Below are positions 61,301 through 64,000 of a stretch of DNA of 64,000 bases, in pieces. Every line of letters begins with the position of its first letter. Within the stretch, counting starts at the first letter, position 1. The position numbers and the translations under genes are program-made. The DNA comes from Halisarca cf. caerulea. Taxonomy: Eukaryota > Porifera > Demospongiae > Chondrillida > Halisarcidae. The DNA lies in NCBI GenBank assembly GCA_963170055.1, contig CAUJGJ010000161.1:2714475-2778474 (forward strand), read 5' to 3'. The notes below the pieces were generated by a model that was not told the origin of the DNA, made no database searches, and was given only the letters and a program-made list of their open reading frames with translations.

Positions 61301-64000
61301 TGTTCGTGTTCTCACAATATGATGCCGACAACTCTAACTTACTAAGGGCATTGTATCCTGTTGAATACAGCTTTGCATGTGACTCAGGAAGTGCTACATG
61401 CAACTTGTACTCTGTATAGCCCACGTGCTGACATGGCTGAGAACATGCGTTTGTATGTAATGCATCCTAGGCCAGACAACAATATCCTTTGAAAGGATAT
61501 GCTATTATGGTAATCCCGTGAGAAATGGTTATTGCTTGTGCCTGTGTAGGGTTGTCTTGATGGAGAACAGGATGTCATAAAGATGCACAAGAATACCCTT
61601 CACCGTCAAACTTCCTTGGCTGTCTTAATGAAGGTATGTGTACATTGCATAATATTATACATGTGTGGAGTACAGTGTGATGAAATGCAAGAGTTGCATT
61701 GTTGTTGTGGAAATTCATGCATGACACTGCTCATAGAACAATGTACTGACATACTGTACAGTAGTACACTCTTTCCTTGAGTAATACTGTATGTTGTGTA
61801 TGGATCTCTGCAACAGCAATCCTGCTCAAATACAGTTTCCTTCATCTATGATACTATTTTGTATGCGAGAAAGAGGTCTTTGCACGTATTATGTATGTGT
61901 ACAGTGTAGTCTAGGTAAGTCGAATCACTGAGGACAGCGAAAATAATTCCATTTAGCAGATTTTCCACTTAACAGAGTTTGTTTATCTTAGTATTGAATG
62001 AGTAAGGACAAGCAAACTCCCTCAACTTATCGAGAACTTCCAGTTAAGCAAGTTCGACGTAAGTGGACTGCACTGTACATAACAACTGCTGGCGTTGTAC
62101 AGTATTGATTATTATTCATAAGGGTACTACAGTAAGTACCTGCATGAGGGTAATGACATGATGCTATGATCGATCAATTAACCAATTGTTGTGTTTTGAA
62201 TGTAAAATTTAAAATGTACTGTATCTATTAGTACCTTTTGAATTTCATTAGTGGTAGTTTATTATTTCAACTGCCATGTTTAAATTGTCTGAAAGAGAAT
62301 TGAGCCATCTTTTTAGTTGCCTACTCAAACTATCTCATAGCATTCTGTTTTAACAGCTACGGGTAGCTCTGCTATGCCCAGGTGTGTGTATTGTAACTGT
62401 TTCCTTTCAAGTACTGTATTCCTCCATTCTCCCTTCATTATTTTTTGCTTCATTGTATATTATCCCTTCACTATTTTCTGGTTTCTTCTCTGGTTTTACC
62501 ATGCCTTATATCCTGCCATTCTAACTTTCATCATGTGACTCTCATTTTTGTCTGGTACAGAAAGATTGATCAAATTATTTGTTATCTTCAAAATTATTTG
62601 TTATCTTCACAAGAGATCCCTAAATCACGATTAAGACTTTTAATGTACTATCGTTAGGTACATTTTGTTCTGTATGCACTGAATTTGACTTCAAAGATTA
62701 CTTGTGAAGTTTTCACTGCCTTAAAGAAAAGGACTGCTTACCATTCATGCTTGTTGTATTAGTTGACTTGTCACCTCGAGCCCCTTGTTGTACACAGTAG
62801 TGTTAAGCTGCCACACTAGCTGTCACCAAAAGCCTGATTTCAGGATTTGAGAATACTTCATTTCATTGTACAGTACATATGTTCTGCTTTTCATCAAAAT
62901 ACTGTTTTCGGCAAGGACAACTATTGTGTCCAGTACTACTCTATTCTAATACAAAGATGAAATTTGGAGAGAAAGTGGTATATTTTCATCAGGATACTGT
63001 GACTATTGAAATATTACATCAATTGCATTTGAACTACTTGCCACTACTTTCTTCTAATTAGACACATTTATCAGTTGAATTAAGAGACAATTTTAACAAG
63101 CCCCACTGCTTCATTCCTCACACACCCAAGAGTTCTGTTATGTGCGATTTTTGCAAACACAAGATTAGTGCAAAACAAGGTTAGTGTATTCATTATTGTT
63201 TCTGCATTGCGTTTTGTGTGCGACAACTACTATATGTGTTACTACTGTAGTGTGGAAATGTATGTTGTGCACTATATTCGGTTTGTGTTACATTGCTGTT
63301 CAGTGTACTTTGGAGTAATTTATAGTATTAGTATTTGAAAACTTCTGTTTGTACTTCCGTTCATTTGTTCAGCACACAAGTGTACTCAGTGTTCAAAGCT
63401 CTGTCATGGATACTGTAAGCAATTAATGCCTTCAAATTGTGGAGTGAAGAATCATGTTAGTCACCAAGATGTGAGTTGTCTCATAATTTTCTATATATGC
63501 AGTAATTTGTGTCCATGTTACTGTACCTTCTTTTCTCATCAGTCCTCAACAGGTATTGAGGATGCTTTTAGAATGAGACAAGGTTCATCAACATTCTATA
63601 TAGAAACTGAACGAGCTAGCCACATTTATGAAGGACATTTATTTAAGAAGGGCTATTTCGTGAAGAATTGGAAACAACGTTGGTTTGTCTTGGATAGTGA
63701 AAAGGGGGAGGTTTGTGAATTTGAATGCACGATTGTACTGTTTGATAGTGTCTACAAATCTTGCTTACTGTACTTCTGTTTTTCGTATGCAGCTCTCATA
63801 TTATGATCCTAAGGACGATGGCAAATGTTTAGGTGTCATTACTATCAAAGACATTCAGGGTGTAACTGAATCAACAGTATCTCCAGGTGAGATTTGAACA
63901 ATCGGCAATAATTGTTCATAAGGCTTTACAATCATTTTGGTATAACATTGTTTTTATTGCTCTCTCTTCAGTAAGTGTTCTTCCTCCAGGAAGTCTTGGA
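13453..64000 (+). CDS. SBF: SBF/MTMR5-MTMR13 pseudophosphatase, partial at both ends
   Basis: Exons: 13453-13586, 13824-13980, 20627-20846, 28391-28523, 30268-30376, 33354-33467, 33671-33745, 33918-34031, 34505-34555, 35643-35720, 36643-36738, 41633-41796, 41985-42315, 42771-42912, 43025-43084, 43158-43321, 43567-43902, 44010-44318, 44487-44818, 44903-45572, 45805-45852, 50448-50678, 51146-51334, 52205-52465, 60853-61194, 61550-61633, 63062-63179, 63373-63470, 63543-63710, 63793-63886, 63972-64000+. All junctions are GT-AG and the phases close: 5451 nt, 1817 codons, no stop. Domain order is DENN, SBF2, GRAM, dead myotubularin, C1, PH, the order in the family (about 1850-2000 residues). Family role: the DENN module is a Rab exchange factor (Rab21 for the fly protein, Rab28 reported for vertebrate ones), and the inactive phosphatase domain binds active myotubularins such as MTMR2 on endosomes. 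Missing: the first ~45 residues and the PH C-terminus. Vertebrate paralogue assignment (SBF1 or SBF2) is not possible. Confidence 0.95.
13981..15428. other. SBF intron, no feature recognised
   Basis: Left part of the 6.6-kb intron between the uDENN exons. Only short near-repeats are seen (TTTCATGAATTGTCGAAAA at about 14560-14580 and TTTCATAAATTGTCC at about 14606-14620), with no recognisable coding region. Confidence 0.4.
15435..15960. mobile_element. MITE with CAG...CTG ends and 6-bp flank repeat
   Basis: Left end CAGGGGCAGATCCAGGATTT and right end CACCCCTGAATCCGCCACTG are imperfect inverted repeats of the CAGTGGCGGATYCAGG type, widely seen at ends of hAT-like animal MITEs. CTATTC directly flanks both sides (15429-15434 and 15961-15966). 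The 526-bp body has no transposase. Superfamily assignment is tentative because hAT normally duplicates 8 bp. Confidence 0.7.
16952..17161 (-). other. Unrecognised open stretch, possible exon
   Basis: Minus-strand frame without an [53 protein letters not shown], followed directly by a GTAGCT donor-like site. Composition is protein-like and rich in Arg/Phe, but I recognise no family and no flanking exons. It abuts a repeat at 17160, so it may belong to a mobile element. Confidence 0.2.
17160..17306 (+). repeat. SINE/LINE-tail-like repeat with (AAG)n end
   Basis: AAACCTACAAAAGGCACTTC, then GGTGAGACCTCTGGACCCTT, CGTGGCGACCTGTAGCTCAG and a terminal (AAG)n run. A diverged relative occurs at 38775-38860 (ACATACAAAAGGTACTTC, AGAGGTGAGATCTATAGAGC). 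The short-repeat tail suggests a retroposed element. Confidence 0.5.
17326..17662 (+). mobile_element. MITE with internal 20-bp minisatellite (copy 1)
   Basis: Ends TAGCCAGAATTTTTCTATAG and, on the other strand, ATAGCCAGGGTTTTAGCTAA form an imperfect ~27-bp TIR. Inside, 17513-17620 is a tandem array of ~20-bp units close to GCAGGGTGGGGAGAATGAAA (about six copies). A second copy lies in inverse orientation at 51575-51882 with fewer units. Confidence 0.8.
18035..19030 (-). mobile_element. LINE fragment (second family), minus strand
   Basis: Minus-strand frames, broken by shifts, carry RT thumb and connection sequences: [50 protein letters not shown], then [20 protein letters not shown] and [32 protein letters not shown]. 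The 3' tail (TTTCTTTCTGGGTGCCATTT, GGTTCCCCAGACGAAATAAG) matches the plus copy at 12643-13350. It sits antisense in the SBF intron. Confidence 0.82.
19031..20626. other. SBF intron; possible faint retroelement trace
   Basis: No firm feature. 19180-19255 has GTTAAAAGTTAACG and CCGTTAACCGTTAACC palindromic words. At about 20310-20345, [13 protein letters not shown] in the plus frame faintly resembles the region upstream of RT in the restriction-like-endonuclease LINE family seen elsewhere in the window; this is too short to call. Confidence 0.3.
21308..21480 (+). pseudogene. Tc1/mariner transposase N-terminal remnant
   Basis: [27 protein letters not shown], then in a shifted frame [20 protein letters not shown]: the first and second helix-turn-helix of a Tc1/mariner transposase (LT--ER--II-L---G-S, then EG---SR-TV--II-R-K). 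Frame breaks and loss of the DDE domain make it non-functional. It lies in the 7.5-kb SBF intron. Confidence 0.65.
21740..23180 (+). repeat. Dispersed noncoding repeat, copy 1 (with ~800-bp insertion)
   Basis: 21740-22205 aligns by eye, with many differences, to 27090-27545: shared words include CAACATGTTAACAC, GTGACACATGTGTACAC versus GTGACACCTTTGTACAC, and the CGTCCTTGACCTAC/ATCCTTGACCTAC words. After an unmatched 22206-23010, similarity resumes at 23011-23180 (AAAGTAAGCTGA, ACAAGCAGGCATTCTTCTTT) against 27546-27720. Both copies lie downstream of Tc1/mariner transposase pieces, so this may be the noncoding half of that element. Confidence 0.6.
23181..25949. other. SBF intron, no gene recognised
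   Basis: No supportable coding region. Near 23925-23960, GCAAGTAACTTGTGACCTGTACTGTACATA resembles 28232-28260 and 53070-53100 (AGTTACTT, TGTACAGTACAGGTCAAAAG, other strand), so ends of a dispersed element are probably present. Confidence 0.35.
25950..26180 (-). pseudogene. Tc1/mariner transposase N-terminal fragment, minus strand
   Basis: The minus strand reads [60 protein letters not shown]: paired helix-turn-helix with the GSG linker and KLT motif typical of Tc1-family transposases. No DDE domain follows on this strand. About 300 bp away, a DDE-domain C-terminus occurs on the opposite strand, so either an inversion split one element or two elements are adjacent. Confidence 0.75.
26470..26965 (+). 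pseudogene. Tc1/mariner transposase DDE-domain fragment
   Basis: Pieces in several frames: [17 protein letters not shown] (second-Asp region), then [20 protein letters not shown] (the D-N-D-PKH motif) and [20 protein letters not shown] followed by PKTLADL (the D/E-containing NPIE-W--LK region; here the Glu is Gln and the SPDLNP string is eroded to PRFNP). Multiple stops and shifts. The catalytic triad is lost. Confidence 0.75.
27090..27720 (+). repeat. Dispersed noncoding repeat, copy 2
   Basis: Counterpart of 21740-23180 without its central insertion; see that entry. It begins ~120 bp after the Tc1/mariner DDE fragment. Confidence 0.6.
28391..33467 (+). CDS. SBF: SBF exons 4-6: cDENN core
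   Basis: Exons 28391-28523, 30268-30376 and 33354-33467 encode the central [44 protein letters not shown], then [20 protein letters not shown] and TYIMGIHSS, then [20 protein letters not shown]. The strings P-Y-I-MG-IHS and DLDGGT-x-x-P are diagnostic of the DENN core that contacts the Rab switch regions. Between exons 4 and 5 the intron carries a (TA)n tract and nested TIR elements; between 5 and 6 a Penelope-like element sits on the opposite strand. Confidence 0.95.
28799..28872. repeat. (TA)n microsatellite
   Basis: More than 30 TA units with one interruption, in the intron after the first cDENN exon. Confidence 0.95.
28881..29218. mobile_element. Nested TIR elements
   Basis: Outer ends TAGTTATCACCCAAATACAA and, inverted, AGTTATCACCCAATTTACTT are imperfect TIRs; each is followed inward by GGACATTAGC. 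Inside lies a second element, 28954-29180, with TACCCTAAATTGAGAAATTT versus TACCCTAAATCGGGAAATAT as TIR and TTCGCG/CACGAA words internally. The inner one appears to have inserted into the outer one. Confidence 0.65.
29213..29410. mobile_element. Short TIR element
   Basis: ATTTTGTCTTCCATTCCC at 29216-29233 is inverted at 29394-29410 (GTAATGGAAGACAAATG). The ~200-bp body has no coding content. It touches the outer element just upstream. Confidence 0.45.
29845..30020 (-). pseudogene. Penelope-like RT fragment
   Basis: The minus strand reads [20 protein letters not shown], then [20 protein letters not shown], the LPFLDV...T-VY-K-T-TDRY block located after the catalytic box in Penelope-like RTs. 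It is a second, diverged copy of the block in the element at 30440-31700. Confidence 0.7.
30440..31700 (-). mobile_element. Penelope-like element with GIY-YIG nuclease remnant
   Basis: On the minus strand: [20 protein letters not shown] (RT catalytic box, DD present) near 31555-31500, then [20 protein letters not shown] (LPFLDV block, eroded) near 31450, then a degraded middle, then [28 protein letters not shown] and [20 protein letters not shown] near 30930-30770. The last block has the VYIGKTGR...R--EH pattern of the GIY-YIG endonuclease. Downstream (minus) at about 30510-30480, GATGAAGCCCGTGAAGGGTGAAACG resembles the 3' region of such elements. Stops and frameshifts make it inactive. It is antisense in the SBF intron. 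Confidence 0.78.
32415..32622 (+). mobile_element. TIR element, ~208 bp (copy 1)
   Basis: Left GTAGGTGCTAATTTTCGTGG, right AATATTAGTGCTTATACGAT: imperfect TIR. The same arrangement and internal words (AATTCACAAGTTTATG, GACAAATAGGCTATGTA) recur at 41030-41237. Confidence 0.65.
33671..36738 (+). CDS. SBF: SBF exons 7-11: dDENN
   Basis: Five small exons (33671-33745, 33918-34031, 34505-34555, 35643-35720, 36643-36738), all phase 0 at both ends. Key strings: [79 protein letters not shown]. These follow the dDENN pattern (KE-RA-FL..F..LL.GY, hydrophobic F-K-FL, F..F...R). The intron before exon 35643 contains the 21-bp minisatellite, which ends ~30 bp before the acceptor, where a branch point and pyrimidine tract must fit. 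Confidence 0.93.
34066..34225. mobile_element. 160-bp TIR element in intron 8
   Basis: TTACAGTGGGAAATGTTTAA at the left and, inverted, TTACAGTATTTCAAAAAATA at the right; both are followed inward by AGT-ACCACATGGCT, giving TIRs of about 45 bp over a 70-bp centre. TACAGT ends and TA flanks suggest the Tc1/mariner type. Confidence 0.7.
35045..35612. repeat. 21-bp minisatellite, about 26 units
   Basis: Unit ACTCCATGCTGTATGCTGTA+T, repeated head to tail with few variants (CCCC for ACTC, GTGCTG for TATGCTG, and some 14-bp-shortened units). Because 21 is a multiple of 3 and no frame of the unit has a stop, all six frames are open across most of the array (MLYAVYS-, ILHAVCC- and MEYTAYS-type repeats). 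These are not genes. The array lies in intron 9 and ends ~30 bp before the next SBF acceptor. Confidence 0.95.
35765..36189. mobile_element. MITE with TTAA target duplication
   Basis: Element 35769-36185: left AGGGACACTCCAGGTAGAAT, right end GACTGGAGTGTCCCT, a perfect 12-bp core TIR. TTAA flanks both sides (35765-35768 and 36186-36189). TTAA duplication is the hallmark of piggyBac or Kolobok transposons. The 417-bp body is noncoding. Confidence 0.85.
36792..36969. mobile_element. 178-bp TACAGT-type MITE
   Basis: Ends TACAGTAAAACCTGTCT and AGACAGGTTCTACTGTA are a 17-bp near-perfect TIR starting and ending in TA. ACAGGTGGTC words repeat inside. Consistent with a pogo/Tc1-mariner derivative. 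Confidence 0.8.
37401..37903. mobile_element. 503-bp TIR element rich in CGCGAAAA
   Basis: Left TACTGTACGCTCGGAAACTT, right (inverted) TACCGTGTGCTCGGAAATTT. Sub-terminal TTTTCGCGG/CCGCGAAAA words occur several times in both orientations. No transposase was recognised. Other ends with TTTCGCGG words occur at 28954-29180 and 53395-55878. Confidence 0.75.
37983..38770 (-). pseudogene. C-terminus of RLE-type LINE, minus strand
   Basis: The minus strand, in broken frames, reads [40 protein letters not shown] (CxC...HxxSC knuckle), [16 protein letters not shown], then [40 protein letters not shown] and [16 protein letters not shown]. It is the same family as 46690-49237, whose C-terminus reads [20 protein letters not shown]. 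Only the endonuclease end is left. Confidence 0.75.
38771..41029. other. SBF intron; repeat trace, no gene
   Basis: 38775-38860 is a diverged relative of 17160-17306. The rest shows no coding motif. At 39770, ATACAGTGGAACCTTTTGTAATG looks like a single end of a TACAGT-type MITE without a partner. Confidence 0.4.
41030..41237 (+). mobile_element. TIR element, ~208 bp (copy 2)
   Basis: TACCATACAGGCACTAATTT at the left and, inverted, TACTGTATAGGCGCCAATTT at the right. Same family and orientation as 32415-32622, both in SBF introns. Confidence 0.7.
41633..43902 (+). CDS. SBF: SBF exons 12-17: SBF2 helical region
   Basis: Exons 41633-41796, 41985-42315, 42771-42912, 43025-43084, 43158-43321, 43567-43902. 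The central part ([95 protein letters not shown]) is the all-helical SBF2 domain between DENN and GRAM in MTMR5/13. Exons 15-16 encode a variable basic linker ([22 protein letters not shown]) where orthologues are poorly conserved. Exon 17 resumes helical sequence ([20 protein letters not shown]). Donors of exons 13 and 15 are GTACGT and of exon 14 GTTTGT, acceptable but weak. Confidence 0.92.
44010..44318 (+). CDS. SBF: SBF exon 18: GRAM domain
   Basis: Single exon, 103 codons, phase 0 at both ends. It opens with [20 protein letters not shown], then [20 protein letters not shown] and [13 protein letters not shown]: the GRAM/PH-G pattern (L-GE, PAEG-LFLT-YRVIF-G) found at the start of the myotubularin module. 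GRAM in this family helps bind phosphoinositides and packs on the phosphatase fold. Confidence 0.95.
44487..52465 (+). CDS. SBF: SBF exons 19-24: inactive myotubularin domain
   Basis: Exons 44487-44818, 44903-45572, 45805-45852, 50448-50678, 51146-51334, 52205-52465. Recognisable myotubularin strings: [77 protein letters not shown]. The loop that in active enzymes reads HCSDGWDRTAQ is [12 protein letters not shown] here, so the nucleophile Cys is Leu and the catalytic Arg is Val: a pseudophosphatase, as in MTMR5/13. Exon 20 (670 nt) carries a long acidic, Ser-rich insert ([29 protein letters not shown]). Intron 19 (44819-44902) is 84 nt with no stop in frame. The 4.6-kb intron 21 hosts two retroelement fragments. 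Confidence 0.94.
45901..45948. repeat. (AT)n microsatellite
   Basis: Uninterrupted AT units directly beside the left end of a TIR element, which itself starts TATACACTC. Confidence 0.95.
45949..46465. mobile_element. pogo/Tigger-like MITE with CTCCCCTTATC ends
   Basis: Left end TATACACTCAAACTCCCCTT followed by ATCCGGGCACC, and the right end, its reverse complement (GATAAGGGGAGTTTGAGTGTATA), form a 23-bp TIR. The ends (CCCCTTATCCGGG, CCGTAACTCAGAA) recall Tigger/pogo elements. An internal perfect 13-bp-stem hairpin (TGATCTGGCATAC / GTATGCCAGATCA) lies at 46102-46135. Confidence 0.8.
46690..49237 (+). mobile_element. Nearly complete RLE-type non-LTR retrotransposon, dead
   Basis: Plus-strand domains across several frames: an N-terminal C2H-like finger ([16 protein letters not shown], near 46800), a conserved helical segment at 46998-47354 ([20 protein letters not shown]), RT fingers and palm ([114 protein letters not shown], catalytic YLDD), then 48473-49237 with [17 protein letters not shown] and [24 protein letters not shown]. 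CxC...H...C followed by RPD and D fits a restriction-like endonuclease after RT. At least four frame breaks. Inserted in sense in SBF intron 21. Confidence 0.75.
49424..49481. repeat. (TA)n microsatellite
   Basis: TA run with one CG interruption, followed directly by AGTGGAGCCTCGCTTATCCT, which looks like one end of a pogo-type MITE whose other end was not found. Confidence 0.9.
49620..50227 (+). pseudogene. Second RT fragment of the RLE-type LINE family
   Basis: [60 protein letters not shown] and [13 protein letters not shown]: the same RT core as 46690-49237 but with YLDN in place of YLDD, an inactivating change at the second catalytic Asp. Stops at about 49737 and 50211. It ends 220 bp before SBF exon 22. 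Confidence 0.75.
50228..50312 (+). repeat. ~85-bp repeat shared with 53548-53632
   Basis: TTAGAGAAAAGAGCGAAGGC and the next 17 bases are identical at 53548. Similarity continues with small differences through CCTGTT and GCCATCTTG. It includes the palindrome GCACTGCAGTGC. Confidence 0.75.
50836..50871. repeat. Perfect 14-bp-stem hairpin
   Basis: AGGCAAACCTGATG, eight-base loop CAAAGTTA, then CATCAGGTTTGCCT. It lies 158 bp into SBF intron 22. It may be the core of a tiny foldback element; no function can be claimed. Confidence 0.75.
51575..51882 (-). mobile_element. MITE with internal minisatellite (copy 2)
   Basis: Reverse complement of 17326-17662: GGGTTTTAGCTAAAGCAGGG at the left, CACCCTGC units in the middle (about four), then CATGGGGGTTATGAGTATAG and AATTCTGGCTAGAA at the right end. 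Both copies are in SBF introns, in opposite orientations. Confidence 0.8.
52466..53394. other. SBF intron, no gene recognised
   Basis: Short repeats only (GTACGTACGTAGATC and related words). No coding motif in the open frames. Confidence 0.4.
53395..55878. mobile_element. 2.5-kb inverted-repeat (foldback) element
   Basis: Left arm starts TACTGTATGCGCTCAAATTT; the right end, inverted, starts TACCGTATACGCTCAAATTT. Arms stay similar for hundreds of bases: GGTGGCCCACTAAGACACTT (left ~53672, right ~55789), AAGTGTTTCATTGG versus its inverse, ACATGTCCTTGATGTGAGTA (left ~53930, right ~55515), GGATTAGCAGGG (left ~54000, right ~55450). The left arm holds ~190 extra bp including the 53548 repeat. In the centre, 54251-54320 is inverted at 54815-54885, and CAATTTTTTGCACTTGCATC occurs twice in direct orientation (54318, 55421). 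No transposase was recognised. Confidence 0.75.
55269..55319. repeat. (GT)n microsatellite
   Basis: About 24 GT units with one GC interruption, inside the foldback element's central part. Confidence 0.95.
55879..57644. other. SBF intron; TIR-like ends near 56160-56400, no gene
   Basis: 56220-56395 has CCACGAAAATTTAGATCAGG and CCACGAAAATTTAAGC words like the ends of the CGCGAAAA elements, possibly a fragment of that family. The rest has no recognisable coding content. Confidence 0.4.
57645..57880. repeat. Degenerate ~36-bp minisatellite
   Basis: About six to seven diverged units of the type CAGACAGTTGGATGGAGGCG plus TTCATGTTAGTAAA (for example AGACAGTTGGCTAAAGGCAT at ~57725 and GAACAGCTGGCTGTAGGCGA at ~57816). 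Stops occur in all frames, so it is not coding. Confidence 0.7.
57943..58152 (-). repeat. Foldback repeat with two hairpins (copy 2)
   Basis: Reverse complement of 3700-3912: GATCAGCCATCTCCCCGTTC, then GACATCCTCAGGCTACGCCT-TCGGATGTCC (small palindrome), then the large palindrome TACAATGGGAATGGAAGG ... CCCGTTCCCATTGTATA. Its palindrome arms are better matched than in copy 1. Confidence 0.85.
58153..60179. other. SBF intron; unrecognised ORF at 59066-59389
   Basis: A 107-codon plus-strand frame ([35 protein letters not shown]) matches nothing I know and has no splice context; it is probably by chance or from a repeat. 58272-58330 (GAATCTCGTTAATTCGAC, AGTTCGAAGTCCCTGAACGA) looks like one end of a pogo-type MITE. 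Confidence 0.3.
60180..60635. mobile_element. hAT-type MITE with 8-bp target duplication
   Basis: Element 60188-60627 (440 bp) has a perfect 16-bp TIR: TAGGCATGAGCCAATT and AATTGGCTCATGCCTA. CATTTAGG is duplicated exactly on both sides (60180-60187 and 60628-60635). An 8-bp duplication and a TAGG end are hAT features. The body contains GAATAATAGG words repeated several times and no transposase. Confidence 0.9.
60853..63470 (+). CDS. SBF: SBF exons 25-28: end of myotubularin module and C1 finger
   Basis: Exon 60853-61194 ([20 protein letters not shown], then PKYDFELYS) completes the myotubularin region; it matches the LxxWxFYxEExL...PYDWEL string of the family. Exon 61550-61633 is a linker. 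Exons 63062-63179 and 63373-63470 encode a C1 zinc finger: H and Cys spaced HX12CX2CX11CX2CX4HX2CX7C ([37 protein letters not shown]). All eight zinc ligands are present, but the middle loop is 11 residues, not the usual 13-14, and lacks the QG pair of diacylglycerol-binding C1 domains, so it is probably atypical. Vertebrate MTMR5/13 lack C1, whereas the fly Sbf has one, so this is likely the ancestral state. Exon 27 could instead start at 63075. Confidence 0.88.
61900..62077. mobile_element. 178-bp pogo/Tc1-type MITE
   Basis: TACAGTGTAGTCTAGGTAAG at the left and, inverted, TACAGTGCAGTCCACTTACG at the right, both followed by TCGAA. TA ends. Internal GTAAG/TTAACAGAG words recall pogo-type ends. 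It lies in the intron before the C1 exons. Confidence 0.8.
62357..62381 (+). other. SBF: Candidate alternative SBF micro-exon (25 nt)
   Basis: TTTTAACAG acceptor, 25 nt (LRVALLCP plus one base), GTGTGT donor. If spliced from 61633 and on to 63075 (after TTATCAG), the frame is kept and rejoins exon 27 at VELRD. The alternative is direct splicing 61633 to 63062 (THLSVELRD). Both are in frame; the sequence alone cannot choose. Confidence 0.35.
63543..64000 (+). CDS. SBF: SBF exons 29-31: PH domain, runs off the edge
   Basis: Exons 63543-63710, 63793-63886 and 63972 onward. [20 protein letters not shown] followed by VLD, then [20 protein letters not shown] fits a PH domain: G-L-KKG-----W--RWFVLD----L-YY----D. 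Orthologues end with this PH domain, so perhaps 50-70 residues remain beyond the window. In the family it binds phosphoinositides and aids membrane recruitment. Confidence 0.93.

Noticed and set aside
1..64000. CRISPR arrays, operons, ribosome-binding sites
   Set aside because: Intron-exon structure, non-LTR and DNA transposons and microsatellites show animal nuclear DNA. No direct-repeat/spacer array is present.

Overview
The window is animal nuclear DNA, AT-rich and crowded with transposons. The best guess is a sponge: long introns full of short terminal-inverted-repeat (TIR) elements, several non-LTR and Penelope-like retroelement remnants, and many short palindromic strings such as TACATGTACGTA. 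The phylum is an inference from overall character and not from a marker gene.

One host gene dominates. From 13453 to the right edge, on the plus strand, I reconstruct 31 coding exons (5451 nt, 1817 codons) with GT-AG junctions whose phases all agree. They encode an SBF/MTMR5-MTMR13 protein: DENN module (u-, c-, dDENN), SBF2 helical domain, GRAM, a catalytically dead myotubularin phosphatase domain, a C1 zinc finger and a PH domain. In this family the DENN part is a Rab exchange factor and the dead phosphatase partners active myotubularins. The first ~45 residues and the last part of the PH domain are missing: the first exon was not found and the gene runs off the right edge.

Layout: 1-2776, two head-to-head copies of a CR1/L2-like LINE. 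3700-5840, a foldback element, a LINE C-terminal remnant and a TIR element built of GAAATCTTG units. 6953-10191 (minus), a broken BEN-type gene interrupted by an inserted element and a third LINE copy. 10445-12490 (plus), a broken multi-exon transposase-like gene in divergent orientation to it. 12643-13350, a second LINE family. 13453-64000, SBF with TE-loaded introns: Tc1/mariner pieces, a Penelope-like element with GIY-YIG nuclease, a 21-bp minisatellite open in all six frames, an almost complete LINE with a restriction-like endonuclease signature, and at least ten TIR elements, two with clear target duplications (TTAA and an 8-bp hAT-type repeat).

No tRNA, rRNA, CRISPR or bacterial-type operon was seen. 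The most unusual items are the divergent BEN/transposase pair, the minisatellite, the ~2.5-kb inverted-repeat element at 53395-55878, and the SBF protein details (short-loop C1, an in-frame 84-nt intron, a possible alternative micro-exon).
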